64,000 bases of DNA from positions 95,051,290 to 95,115,289 of the forward strand of contig CM075649.1 of assembly GCA_037953625.1 (NCBI GenBank), in the 5' to 3' direction. Under the pieces are notes generated by a model. That model saw only the letters and a list, made by a program, of their open reading frames with translations, searched no databases and was not told the DNA's origin. The DNA is from Crotalaria pallida (lineage: Eukaryota > Streptophyta > Magnoliopsida > Fabales > Fabaceae). Positions 32,301 to 42,765 of the stretch are shown here, piece after piece (the first letter of the stretch is position 1; every line of letters starts with the position of its first letter). Both the position numbers and the translations under genes were made by a program.

Positions 32301-35300
32301 GCGTCGTTGGAAACAAACGATTATGCGAGAGTTGGTGTTAAAGTAGGTGGCGGTTGCGGCGGCTGCGGCGGTGATGGGCGCTGTGAGGGTGGAGGTGATT
32401 ATGTTTGGTTGGTGTCGACAAACAACGGTGAGAAGGTTTCATCGTCATTCATGCCGGAACCAGATGCATCCATGAAGGAAGGTGGTCCGCTAGCGGTGGC
32501 AACGGCGACGGAGTTTGGTGTGTCACGGTCATGGATTCAATTTCCCTGTCCACCGGCGGCTGAGAATCGGAACTGGAAGGGTAAGGAGAACGTGATAGAA
32601 GAAAGGGCAAAGATGGGATTGCAAAAAATAGGTCACTTATTTGACCTAATGGGCCTAGCCCAATTCAACGAGAGAAAGAGCTACAAGTTTAAAATAGCCC
32701 AATGTAGTGAGAAAGGGGAAAATGCTGTAGGAAAAGAAGGCAATTTGACACTGAGAAATGGGCCACAACTTAAAGCAAAGATGACCGTGACTTTTGCCAC
32801 GACATCATCACATAATCAGTTTGTCTTGAGCTTGTCCCATACAGGTTTGGGAGAAGGCTCAACATCTTGCTATATATCTCCATGGACAAAAAGGCTTTGC
32901 TCCTTGCTTGATCAAATTTATGCTAAAGGGTTATCTTCCACTTTTTGTGTCTGTCTCTGAGCATCAGCACACTGTTTGGTCATCATCGTTCAGCACTATG
33001 GATGTTCTTGCCACTGTGAAGAATTTGACTCAATTGGCGAGGACCAAAAGTGAAGCTGCTCTACATAATTCTAGTGAAGGAATTGGAACTATAAAAACCT
33101 CTCACAATTTAGGGATGCTTAAACATGCTGCTTTGATGGAAGGTTATAGTGCAATGGAGTTTGCATCGAGACATATGGTGATGAAGGATAAATGTTACTT
33201 GGACAGTATGATTGGGCATACTCCCAGGGCTCCTGCTAACAAGGAAGAACCTGCCCAAGCATCCACACTCAATTATTTGCTGCATTTGGTCAATGATAGA
33301 GGGGAAAATTGGAAAATCCAATTGCAAGATCTTGATGAAGGTGTTATGAAGATGCTTGGAATGTTGAATTATGACAGTGGAGTGTTAAAGAGACTCGAGA
33401 GTTATGAAAGGAAATTGGTTGAAAAGGAATTGTTCTCACAATATCTTAGAGAGTGGATCTTGGAGAAGCAAAGTTCTATTACTCCTTTCACTTCTGATGA
33501 GGGGTGCAGGTCTTATACGGTGTTAGAGGAGGTCAAATTTCAGCAATGGATGCCATTCTTATCTGAAGTCTGCGATGAACTTATAGAAGATCAGGATAGG
33601 GGGCTACAATTGAGGTTCAGTCCACCCTACTCAATTCAGTTTTGGGTAATGGCTACACTTATGGAGGAATTGATCACAAAGGAAACAGGGTATGAGTTTC
33701 AAACTTTTGAAGCTATTGATCTAGCAACCATTGTTAAGAACCATATGCCTTTCTCTTTGTTCTCTATGCTGGTCTTAGATGTGTGCATCGAAGAAAGCCA
33801 ATGGGACCCAGGTGGACATGCGTATACTTCATCTGTAGCTACATCATCATGTTTCAAGCTATGGGATCCCGGTGGGCACTTATTTTTAGCCTCCACAAGT
33901 TATACCCTGTCAACAATGCACCTAAAATTCACAATCCATCTCAGGAACTCTCTACATCCAGACTTTCATTTCACAGCCTTGAGGACAAGGCTGAAGTCAA
34001 GGGGGCGGCATTGATAGGACCCATATGTGAGAGAAGGGGGTAGAATTGGAAGGAGAATATGCTAGGTAGCTGAGCTGTCAAGTTGTTATAGGCTTGTGAG
34101 GGAATGCACATGTATGGGGGGTCTATTAAAGGTGAGGTTAGGAGTGTGGGAGAGGAGTTAGGAACTTTTGGTTTACAGCTTTAGGCTGGGCAGAGGGTGC
34201 TTTGTGCAACTTTGACGGAGCTTTGCTCCGGGGATTATAGGGGTTTTTCTCTTGTAATCATTTCTATCTTTCAGCATATAATACATAAAATTCCTCACTC
34301 TAATTTTTGGGTTCCTAACATTGCCTTATATGTTTTAATCACTGTTTTGAACTTGCGCTAGGTGCTTTGGCAATCACGATTGCTAATCCAACTGACTTAG
34401 TCAAAGTTAGGCTTCAAGCTGAAGGCCAATTGCCATCCGGGGTACCTAGGCGTTATTCTGGTGCAATGGATGCTTATTCCACTATAGCAAGACAAGTTGG
34501 GCTTCCTTCTGATGAGTGTTTTTTATTTTGTTCCTTTCTATATGTTGAAAATATACAATTGAGTCTAGTTTTATATTTATATTTGGTTGTGGTAGGAAGG
34601 ATTAGGGGCTTTGTGGACTGGACTTGGGCCCAATATAGCACGGAATGCAATCATAAATGCTGCTGAACTAGCTAGTTATGATCAAGTGAAACAGGTAATC
34701 ACAATATATGGTTTTCTAAAATTGACTCTAGCTATAATTCGAAGTTGTTGCTTCACGAAAAATGTAATCGCAATGCTGCTCTGATTCTTTATACTTATGC
34801 AGACGATTTTGAAAATTCCAGGGTTCTTGGACAATGGCTTTACTCACCTTCTAGCTGGCTTAGGTGCAGGTCTTTTTGCTGTCTTTATTGGTTCTCCAGT
34901 TGATGTGGTAGGTGCTAGTACCCTATCCCTCTCCCCTCTCCCTTTTTTGTCCTCTCGTGTTTTAGATGAGTTAGATGAGCAATCCTATTTATAACAAAAC
35001 GAGACAGAAGAAGGAAGGCAATTTAAAATGACAAATTTTTAATCTTTTGGTTTAATACATTTGGGCTGATTCTTGCGGTGCTAAAGGTCTAAACTCTAAA
35101 GCTTACAATGTTGGTGCCGAATCTTTGCCAAATTAAAAAGAAATTTTACTATTTATGAGACAAGTTTACTTTTGAGTAATTCTGACTGTGTTCTCCCACA
35201 AACATCCTTGTAAAATTATGAGGAGGTTGGAATTTTGAAGTTTTGGAACTATTGCAAGATTTGTTAGAGTTCATGGAAATGTTTCAACTGAACAGTTTTT

Positions 35301-36373
35301 TGTGAACCAACACTATCTAATTTTCAGAGCGAGAATCATCCATGCTTATAATTTTCCAGGTTAAATCCAGGATGATGGGGGATTCATCCTACAAAACCAC
35401 ATTTGACTGCTTTCTCAAGACTTCGCTTAATGAGGTTTGTGCAATTCTTCTATATTTGATTTTGTCACTGTTGGGAAGTACTGAATTCTTGAACAATGAA
35501 TATAATTTTCCAAACTTAGCTGCAACTTATGTTGCTTTGATCTTAACCAAACTGAATATTTTTCACATATGCTGCTAGCTAGTTGATTCAATAAAAATGT
35601 TGGCATGACGGTTTGCATGAAGTTTGTCCTTCTGGGCACCTTGGCTCATGTTGCAACTGTATTGCAGGGATTTTTGGCCTTCTATAAAGGTTTCCTTCCT
35701 AATTTTGGTCGAGTAGGAGTGTGGAATGTGATTATGTTTCTTACCCTTGAACAAGTAAGATATTCACATTAATTTGGCTGTGCCAATTGATTTACCTTAT
35801 GTAATTATACCTTGTTATCCATTTAGAAATGCACTGCTTAAAAGTTTGAGCCACTTGTATAGGTTCAGGCATATAGCTTGTCTTGGTCTTATCAATATTT
35901 TCAGTGAAAATTTACAATCTAATTGTTGCAGGAATACAATAGTGTCTGGAAACTTTTTTCTTCTGGTTCAGCTTCTAAAGCTACATTGTACTCAGTAGAA
36001 GAGAATCTCTTTTACTAACTTATCCTTTTTTAGACCACATAAATATATCTTCTGTCTGAAAATTGTCTTAGCAAAATAAAAGGGTCCCGTCTCCACACTG
36101 GCATTCTGTGAAAAAGATTATGCATTTGCCCTTAAAATTGCTTCTTTTGCTACTGTTTGTGAAATAAAACCACTTTATTTAACCTCATAACTTACAAAAG
36201 ACTGCTTTTGATATCCTTAACTGTTTTGTCGGTCTGCTTCACTTAACATGCGATTGTAATTGACATTCACTGGAAAATGAAAATGTATTTGTCTTTATGA
36301 TTCTGCATTTCTGCTTATCAAAGTGCTCACCGTTTGATCCATGTAACAGGCCAAGAGAGTTCTTAGAGGGTAA
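29302..36373 (+). CDS. UCP2: Mitochondrial uncoupling protein / dicarboxylate-type carrier (9 exons, 300 aa)
   Basis: An inner-membrane mitochondrial carrier. Plant UCPs dissipate the proton gradient and/or exchange amino-acid-derived dicarboxylates. Coding exons: 29302-29382, 30452-30670, 30761-30839, 34362-34495, 34596-34694, 34803-34907, 35360-35434, 35668-35754 and 36350-36373. All junctions are GT-AG and the total is 903 nt in one frame. Three Mito_carr repeats carry the signatures PLDTAK (residues 32-37), PTDLVK (136-141) and PVDVVK (236-241). UCP-family stretches such as LVKVRLQAEG, YSGAMDAYSTIARQEG and GSPVDVVKSRMMGD are clear. The C-terminus is short (LEQAKRVLRG), slightly shorter than Arabidopsis PUMP1 as I recall it. 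Intron 3 is 3.5 kb because of an LTR element. The symbol follows similarity and the GIL1 neighbour; UCP1-type is the alternative. Confidence 0.93.
31363..31668 (+). repeat. Left LTR of the intronic element
   Basis: About 306 bp, nearly identical to 34012-34320. The sequence after it does not match the usual TGG-starting primer-binding site. Confidence 0.85.
31690..32091 (+). CDS. Gag-like protein of the intronic element (133 aa)
   Basis: Begins 21 bases after the left LTR. The segment with FNGSRDAYWWELQIERCF and WWRWWSTRNPDATWLEFNSA resembles the start of gypsy-type retrotransposon gag domains (Trp-rich, an amphipathic block before LLWQFKPEY). There is no zinc knuckle. The C-terminus is acidic. 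The stop codon overlaps the ATG of the next frame (ATGA at 32088-32091), which could allow re-initiation. Element-encoded rather than host; function otherwise unknown. Confidence 0.6.
   Translation: MAGEEEVRLNHVPLEKEIPVFNGSRDAYWWELQIERCFDHKGTPEEQRLAEAVTRAVKGRALIWWRWWSTRNPDATWLEFNSALLWQFKPEYRDVLPLTEGGEEPEILEIIEEDESMKGDDSSDTHTVTPVMQ
32088..32960 (+). CDS. Unrecognised protein of the intronic element (290 aa)
   Basis: Not recognised. The frame overlaps the preceding one by four bases. It is polar, with a Gly/Cys-rich patch (GGGCGGCGGDGRCEGGGDY), a Lys/Glu-rich N-terminus and a middle containing PCPPAAENRNWKGKENV. No catalytic motif is visible. The tail past about residue 270 overlaps the next frame. 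It may be spacer sequence that happens to be open, so confidence that it is translated is modest. Confidence 0.4.
   Translation: MMMNPFKKSDPVMKSPVNHDVVAEEKKGEPGEEGLDESNRFSRGPSKKPSLRHLGSKPARISGSSHDGGRNASLETNDYARVGVKVGGGCGGCGGDGRCEGGGDYVWLVSTNNGEKVSSSFMPEPDASMKEGGPLAVATATEFGVSRSWIQFPCPPAAENRNWKGKENVIEERAKMGLQKIGHLFDLMGLAQFNERKSYKFKIAQCSEKGENAVGKEGNLTLRNGPQLKAKMTVTFATTSSHNQFVLSLSHTGLGEGSTSCYISPWTKRLCSLLDQIYAKGLSSTFCVCL
32998..34014 (+). CDS. Unrecognised protein of the intronic element (about 338 aa)
   Basis: Open from 32908. The ATG at 32998 (MDVLATVKNLTQLARTKSEA) is the more natural start because the upstream part overlaps the previous frame. It is balanced in composition and predicted to be mostly helical, with segments such as EVKFQQWMPFLSEVCDELIE and FQTFEAIDLATIVKNHM. 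A WDPGGH motif occurs twice near the C-terminus. The stop codon is the first three bases of the right LTR. No retroviral enzyme motif is seen. A captured host gene fragment or a lineage-specific accessory protein are both possible. Confidence 0.45.
   Translation: MDVLATVKNLTQLARTKSEAALHNSSEGIGTIKTSHNLGMLKHAALMEGYSAMEFASRHMVMKDKCYLDSMIGHTPRAPANKEEPAQASTLNYLLHLVNDRGENWKIQLQDLDEGVMKMLGMLNYDSGVLKRLESYERKLVEKELFSQYLREWILEKQSSITPFTSDEGCRSYTVLEEVKFQQWMPFLSEVCDELIEDQDRGLQLRFSPPYSIQFWVMATLMEELITKETGYEFQTFEAIDLATIVKNHMPFSLFSMLVLDVCIEESQWDPGGHAYTSSVATSSCFKLWDPGGHLFLASTSYTLSTMHLKFTIHLRNSLHPDFHFTALRTRLKSRGRH
34012..34320 (+). repeat. Right LTR of the intronic element
   Basis: About 309 bp, preceded by a purine-rich AAGGGGGCGG tract. 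Ends TAACA, followed by the TTGCC duplication. Confidence 0.85.
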
Positions 36374-37228
36374 GTGTTACTCTTCATAATTATGAGATTC
36401 ACCCAGCTGAAATACACTGTCCTAGCTCGGATTAGTGCTACCAAATGGTCATCAAATTTATTTATTCAAAGTGAACGGTCGACTCTCTACATTTGTTTCC
36501 CACTTCTGCCATGTGGATGGATGTGATTCTTCACATATTATTAGTCGATGAATAAACCGTCATATGTCATTTCTATATTTGCTTTCTACCTGTGCCTTGA
36601 GGATGACTTGGTTGATATATTCTTGGCAAATGAATAGACCATCAATTTTCACTTACTTGAAGGTCTACTATGTTTTGTAACTACATCATTTTCTAGGAAA
36701 CTATGTAGCATCAATATTCGAAATTGTTGTTATACCACTAACCAATGAGTATTGTACCGTATACTTTTCATCCATTTATTTTCCAATTATATATATGATA
36801 TTTTCTGTATCAACGTTATATCCATGTGACCATTTTGCTTAAAAAATCTGTGTCCAAACTCTCCGTATTCATGCTTCCTAGATGAGAAAGAAGTAACTGA
36901 TATCTTGAATAATTTAGTAGACAAATGAAATGAAGCATGTTTGAATACCAATTTAGAGTGCATGTTTTATAACTCTACTCAAATATTGGTATGGGGTAGC
37001 CTAAAATGGGCAATATTTTTTTTTAGCCATTGCGGGATTGGTTTTGTTGCCTACTTGTGAGGCCCCAAGTACCCTGAGATACAGGGAGTCCAATAATTCT
37101 CCTTTCCTCTCGTTCATTAGCCAAAAATCCATGGAAAAAGTATCGGTTTCAGATTTGGGAGTGAACTACATTACAATCACTTGTAGGTCCAATTCAAAAT
37201 CATGTTATGGTAGCGCATGTTAAAAAAC
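36374..37228. other. Convergent intergenic region between UCP and GIL1
   Basis: About 855 bases shared by the 3' ends of two tail-to-tail genes. AT-rich, no gene and no repeat recognised. Confidence 0.5.
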
Positions 37229-39502
37229 TTATGATCTAGCTATTAAATAAACTCTAGCCTTAATAACAGACCCATTCCCAAGCTTAAATCCAGGACTAAC
37301 AGGGAACCCTACAACCTGACCAGCTGGTACCCGCCCACCTGAAAATTTCACCACACTGTCCATATATTGTGGATGGAACTCGGCTCCACGGCTTGCCTCA
37401 AACTGACTTGGTGCAGGGTTGAGTGAGAATGCTAGCAAATGAAGCAACCACACTGTCTTGGCCACGCCTAAAAATTCATTGTAGAACTCACTCCTGGGAT
37501 GATTTCCCGCAGAGACATGATTGTGCTGGTCCAGGTTACCAAACAAGGACTCCTCCATCTTGGGATGGACAATGGCAAGGTACTTCTTGGAGCAGAATTT
37601 GCCAAAGTGACATGATGGCAAGATTCCAAGGAGCTCAGTAGGATCCATGGATTTCATGTCCCGGTACTGAGTGAAGCAATCACGTCGAAACTGGTCAGGG
37701 TTGAGGAGGGAGGAAAGGCTGCCATCCATGTAGAAAGTCTCGTGGTCAAATCCTTGGAAGATTTTCCTGGAGATATAGGATTCAAGGGCATACTTGGCAT
37801 GGTGAGCCGAGACAATGGAGGTGGTTGAAGTATGGTATTTGTCAGTGGAGGCAGTAGCTGCTTCAATGGAACGAACAGCAGCTGTAATGTCCCAATGCGC
37901 ATTGTGCATGAGGGAGAGCAGCAGAGATGTGAAGGACTTTGATGCTTCTTTTACTTGCGCCATTGTTGCTTCAAAGAGTTCTGGAGACGGGACTGCTGCA
38001 ATTGCTGCAAAAAAGAATTTCACAAAAAAGACTGAGACGTCAATTGTCAAGCAGCAATTTCAACCTGGGTAGAGACTAGAGAATATGATCCTCTCTTCAT
38101 TTCCTCTTACAGGAACTTTGGTTTCTTTGTAGCTTTAGCTGTAAGAAGCTTCTGAAACCCTAAACCAAGTCATGCCATTTGGGAATTTTCCAAAAGCTAA
38201 ACCAAAATGCACATAAAAGCATAACTCTAAATAAAAGACTTTTCTTCTCTTCTTTAACTTTAACCAAACATATTTCCCTAATACCAACAAGCAGTGGCCT
38301 ACGGAATCCCCAGGTATCATCCAATGCCAAAGACCAAGGTTCGATCTCCGGCAGCGACACTTGCTAGGAGGGGTGGTCACGCATTCCAAAAGGGTTTCGG
38401 ACTTTCGGTGTAGGGTACCCTTGGTTAACACGTAATTTTTTTTTCCCAATATTAAGTTAATAACAAGCCTTTACCCCACTATCAAAACCCGCAACTGAAT
38501 TATTTCAAAATCCAAGTCTCTCCAATATCCAATTAGCTCATGTAGCTAGATTACCAACATCATCTGACTTGATTTAGAGCTAATACTCCACACAGCAATT
38601 ACATGAATATCACCAAGATTCATACCATTAAAAGATAGATAGACCTTAATCACTTCTGCGATGATTTAGAAAGGAGATTTAGAACTAAATTGTTGATAAA
38701 GCATGAACCAAATAAAAGAAGGAAAAAACAAAAACAAAAAGCAACCTCACTTTTTTCCTAAATTTTCTAGGCATTCAAACAAAGTGAAAACACTTTAATT
38801 AATTATTTATAGAAAAAATAATAAGGAATTGAATTTGCTTAGATTACCTTGAATTCCAAGTTTCCTCTTTGACTGAGACTTCCCAGGCTTCTTATCAGCA
38901 ACAACATTCTCAAGCTTCTCTTTCAGATTCTGAACCTCCAACTCCTTCGTCTTCACCTCCTTTTTCAACTCCTCCACCACCGCCTCATACGGCGCCACCA
39001 CCTCCCTCAGCGACAACCCTCCACCACCACCATTCCCTCCTCTCTTCCTCCCCTTCCTCTTTCCATTCCCATCACAGCTCCGCCGAAACCGCTCCCTCAA
39101 CACAGCCAGCTTCCTCAGCTCAGCCACCACCGCCACGTCAGCAACCCTCATCTTCTCCGGGTCCCACGGCGAATGAGCTTCCTGCAGCCTCACGTACGCT
39201 CTCTTCATCGACGACACCGTTTCGAAGACATCTTCCATCAGCGCTTCCATCTGCTTCACCTTCATAACCCTGAACCCCAACATTTTATCATTCTCTTCGT
39301 CGTATACTTCATTCTCTTCTTCGTCGCTAATTTCTTCTTCTTCTTCTTCTTCGGCGTTCCTGTTTTCTTCTGTTTCGCTGAGTGAGTTGTCTTCATTTTC
39401 TTCTCCTGCGACGTCGTATCTGGCGGAGGCGAGGGGGTGGAGGAGACAGTTGGCGGTGACCCTTTGGATCAGATCGGAGAAATTCGAGACCTTTCTCGTC
39501 AT
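37229..39502 (-). CDS. GIL1: GIL1-family protein (DUF641), 2 exons, 476 aa
   Basis: Arabidopsis GIL1 (GRAVITROPIC IN THE LIGHT 1) acts downstream of phytochrome to randomise hypocotyl growth direction; the molecular activity is unknown. Exon 1 is 39502-38848 and exon 2 is 38004-37229. The intron begins GTAATC, ends TTGCAG, and the join keeps one frame of 1431 nt. Residues about 30-72 are a strongly acidic Glu/Asp run. DUF641 follows (MKVKQMEALMEDVFETVSS, LRKLAVLRERFRRS), then a Lys/Glu-rich likely coiled coil (VEELKKEVKTKELEVQNLK). The C-terminal domain has YISRKIFQGFDHETFYMDG, PSCHFGKFCSKKYLAIVHPK and VGFPVSPGFKLGNGSVIKA, conserved in the family. The start Met sits just before a conserved-looking VSNFSDLIQRV. 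Length is normal for the family. Confidence 0.93.
38284..38445 (+). mobile_element. SINE-like insert in the GIL1 intron
   Basis: A tRNA-like bipartite promoter is suggested by AGTGGCCTACGGA (box A-like) and CAAGGTTCGATCTCCGG (box B-like), and the body ends in a T-run, as in T-tailed plant SINEs. Flanking duplications are not clear, so the borders are approximate. It does not disturb the splice sites. Confidence 0.5.
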
Positions 39503-39654
39503 TGCTTAATCGCAAGCTGTAACTCTTAACACACAAAGAGTAACAACAGCACAGAATAGAAAGAAACAAACAAACAAAGAAAACAAGTTCACAAACCAAA
39601 GTGTGACAAATTTTTTTTTTTTTTCCGGATATGGATATGGATATGACGCGGATC

Positions 39655-39675
39655 GCGTACCTTATTATACTGTGA
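39655..39675 (-). promoter_or_regulatory. Possible TATA box of GIL1
   Basis: The - strand reads AGTATAATAAGG about 160 bases upstream of the ATG, within normal range for a plant TATA box plus leader. Position-based guess only. Confidence 0.3.
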
Positions 39676-41639
39676 GTTTATCAACAGGAGTTTTTTTATT
39701 CATTATGAATTGAATTTCGAGACTTTATTTTAATGAAACTGAACTATTTACCACCCGGTCCATTCGTCACAACACATATTTTGTGACAATTATTTTGAGA
39801 TAATAAGTAAGTAATTTTTGTATGACATTAAGTTAAGCTATGTGTATAAAATTATCAATCATTGGAGAAATTATTCATTTTCAAACAATAGTGTCAAGCA
39901 TGGCAAAGGCCAAAAAAAAAAAAAGTATGGCAAAGGCCAAATAAAATACACTTAAATAATTAATTTTTTAAAAACTTAACAAGTGCTTAACAAATTAAAA
40001 CCCAAAAAATAACACTGCCCATGTTCCGATGAATCTTGAGATTGAGAAATAAAAAAGTTGTCTAAACAATCTTTTAACTCACCTGAAATCACTTGAAAAA
40101 CATCAAATTGGAGTAATTGGGTTGTGCACTAATGTATAATCTTATAATAATGAATTTCTATGTTATTGTACATTATTGTTGGATATTTTTCAAAACTTAT
40201 TAATTAATGAGAAAATAGTATATGCATAGATAATGTAAATATTTTTTACATTGCCAACATATTATTCAATGTTGATGAGTTAGTAATGGTTGACTTGTAA
40301 GTAAAAGTAATTCATATGGATGATGGATATTGCACCGATAGTGTAAAAAACTTTATACTGTCAGTACACATATATTAAACTGTTAATTAATATAAAACTT
40401 AAAATAAGATCAATACTTACCTATATTCTTAAAATACTTGTTAAGAGTCACACAAAACTTATTAAAAAAATATATTATATTTTTTAAACTTAAAATATAT
40501 TATATTGGATTCACTACAAACGGGGAGTAATACATATTTAAAATTATTTTTTTTTAATTCTAATACCTACCCCAAAACCCTTAGAATAAACTTAATGAGA
40601 AAGAGGGAAAAACTAGCTAGTAGTGTAAAGGGTAGCCAGTAGCGGAATGTCACAATGGGTTTGAGTTGAATGGGACCACTGACTGGTTCAGTTAGTCAAA
40701 TGCAACTAAACAATTGATAATGTATATTCTCTTCAGAACATGTGCTGTGTGTGTTTATGACTGGGTGGTTCACTCTCAACTAGTGTCACTGCGTCAGAGC
40801 ATCCACGAGGAGGGTGCGCATGATAACGAAAATGCCTGCTTTGTTTATGATAGCGAACGACATCATTTAAGAAGACACGTGATCGTGATGTAAACCATTA
40901 AGACAGACGAATTTAGGACATTTTCTGGTGAAGATCATAAGTACAGGCTAGAAAAATGGCTTTTTTACTTAACCGGGTAGTTTAACAAACAAATTACGAA
41001 AAATGGGTGATTTTTAAACTATATGTCACTTTGTGATTCGAAAAAAAAAAAATTCACAAAAAAAAAACAGGCATTTAACGAAGTGCCAAATGTCACAATG
41101 TGGCAGAATACATCACTCCGGGTGACGCAACTGGTCGCGTCACCGCAGATGACACAACTCCCACGTTGCGACTCGTGTCACTGCAGTTTGACCCGTGTTA
41201 GGGCATGCATAGCATGCAGTACCTCAACCACTGGGCCAACTACTACTTGGTGTTTTATTATGTAACGACTTATATTAATCATATTTCCATTTTCGCTTAT
41301 TTCATAATACTACTTACAATCATAAATATAAAATTATAGTTTTAAACTTTATTTATTTTTTTTTTAAATTCTATAATAATTTTTAACAATATTATATTTT
41401 TTTTAGCAATTACTCATATTTTCTCAACATTTTTAGCATCTTTATCATTAAAAAAAAATTGAAAAATCAATGTTTAATCATAACTTAAATTTAATAACAC
41501 AAAAACTTATATTTATTTTTTATTAAATTTATGTTTTTAAGATTTAATTTTTTATTTAAGTTAATAACGCAAAAAACATAATAAAAACTTTACTCATAAA
41601 AACTTATTTTTTATTCATAATCTAATAAAAAATAAATTA
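39676..41639. other. Intergenic AT-rich DNA upstream of GIL1
   Basis: No gene recognised. Contains a possible MITE (40205-40375) and a GC-richer patch at 41095-41215 (GTCACC/GTCGCG words) of unknown origin. Confidence 0.5.
40205..40375. mobile_element. Possible MITE
   Basis: The ends around ATGTAAATATTTTTTACAT and GTGTAAAAAACTTTATAC are loosely inverted (about 50 bp, about 65% by eye), like legume MITEs with TTTTTTACACT termini. No target duplication was confirmed. Confidence 0.3.
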
Positions 41640-42097
41640 TGAAGCTTTTTAATCATATATTCCCCAACGGTCATGGCTCCTTGCTTCAGCTCCAGGAACT
41701 CAATTTCTTTCTTGTTTCTAACATCATCAGGGAAGAACTTTTCATAAAATTTCTCCACAAAGACCTCCCAAGTAATTTGTTTGTTTTCATGCTTCAAGGC
41801 TTGCTTGGTATACTTCCACCAATTGTCCGCAGGACCCACAAGGACATAAGCAGCATAAGTAACTTTCTGCTCCTCATCACATGGAATGGTCTGAAATATC
41901 TTCTCCAGCTCCTGAATCCAGATTTGCGCCTCCTCAGGGTTAGCTCTACCATAGAATTTCGGAGGATCACACTTCCTAAAATCGGTCAGCCCCTTGAACT
42001 CAGATGGACCGTTGTCGCGCCTATTTGTCAGGTGCTCGAAAATAGCTGCGATACGGTCGAGGGATTCGTCGGTATGGCGAGCGTGCCTTGATGTCAT
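41640..42097 (-). pseudogene. Tekay/Del-like gypsy Gag, truncated
   Basis: Starts at a Met at 42097 (MTSRHARHTDESLDRIAAIFEHL) and runs through the retrotransposon gag domain: DPPKFYGRANPEEAQIWIQE, then VGPADNWWKY, then TWEVFVEKFYEKFFPDD and ELKQGAMTVGEYM. Homology stops at about 41650, and the remaining codons are AT-rich junk, so the element was cut here by deletion. Zinc knuckle and pol are missing. It lies downstream, on the - strand, of the primer-binding site at 44940-44928, separated by the LTR B insertion. Confidence 0.8.
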
Positions 42098-42539
42098 TGC
42101 TACTTTGTGCTATTTATCAAAGATAACAATTATATTTAAGATAAAAAAATGTTAATAGTATATCTTTATGACTAAATTCTAATCTACCCATAACTCAATC
42201 CAGAGTTATCACAACTTATAGCATGTGTGGCCATATTCCATAGGCCGAGAGTTTGAACTGTTGCTGTAACATCCCAATTTTTATTTCTAAGTATAATTAG
42301 TAATTAGAATTAGTTTTGGGTGAAGGAAATGAAGAGTTTAAGTTAAAATAGTAATTGGGAATTAGACTCCTAAGACTTTAGAGAATTTTAAATGTAAGTT
42401 CTATAGCTCTAATCAAGAATTCCACCGTTGGATGTGAATTAGGATGTATGCTTTAAATTGTCTCAAAATTTGGGCACGATCCAACGGGTAGAAGAGAAGT
42501 TATTAAAATTCAAAGTTGAAGAGTGCAGACTTTTGGTCT

Positions 42540-42765
42540 CTCGCTCAAGCGTGAATTAGCTCGCTCAAGCGAGGTAGTGTAAAATCAACCCCTGATTTCC
42601 CGACTCGTTTTCGCTCCAGCGAAGACCAGCTCGCTCCAGCGAAAACCGGTTCGCTCCAGCGAATTTTGCTGGCTCAAGCGAAAATCAACTCGTGCCAAAC
42701 CCAAATCTACTGGAGAAAACTCGCTCCAGCGAGAAAACGCTCGTTCGAGCGAAAAGTGTCAGATT
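42540..42765. repeat. Palindrome cassette of LTR B (TCGCTCCAGCGA core)
   Basis: Six to eight near-palindromes of the form TCGCTC(C/A)AGCGA and its variants (TCGTTCGAGCGA), spaced 10-25 bases. The block starts about 53 bases after the ATCCAACGG arm. Confidence 0.8.

Larger units (their letters stand above)
31363..34320 (+). mobile_element. LTR retrotransposon in UCP intron 3 (2.96 kb, non-autonomous)
   Basis: Left LTR 31363-31668 and right LTR 34012-34320, starting TGATAG; the right copy ends TAACA. The exact 5-bp duplication TTGCC lies at 31358-31362 and 34321-34325. The LTRs differ at several positions plus a 3-bp indel, so it is older than the Sirevirus. The interior has three open frames but no protease, reverse transcriptase or integrase. 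It lies in the same orientation as the gene, between exons 3 and 4, and all coding junctions of the gene remain intact. Confidence 0.9.

Noticed and set aside
34367..34994. Short frames at 34367 and 34797 as separate genes
   Set aside because: They are exons of the uncoupling-protein gene read through into introns; splice junctions explain them.
38135..38449. Small protein in the GIL1 intron
   Set aside because: Falls on the SINE-like insert and intron sequence; no support for translation.
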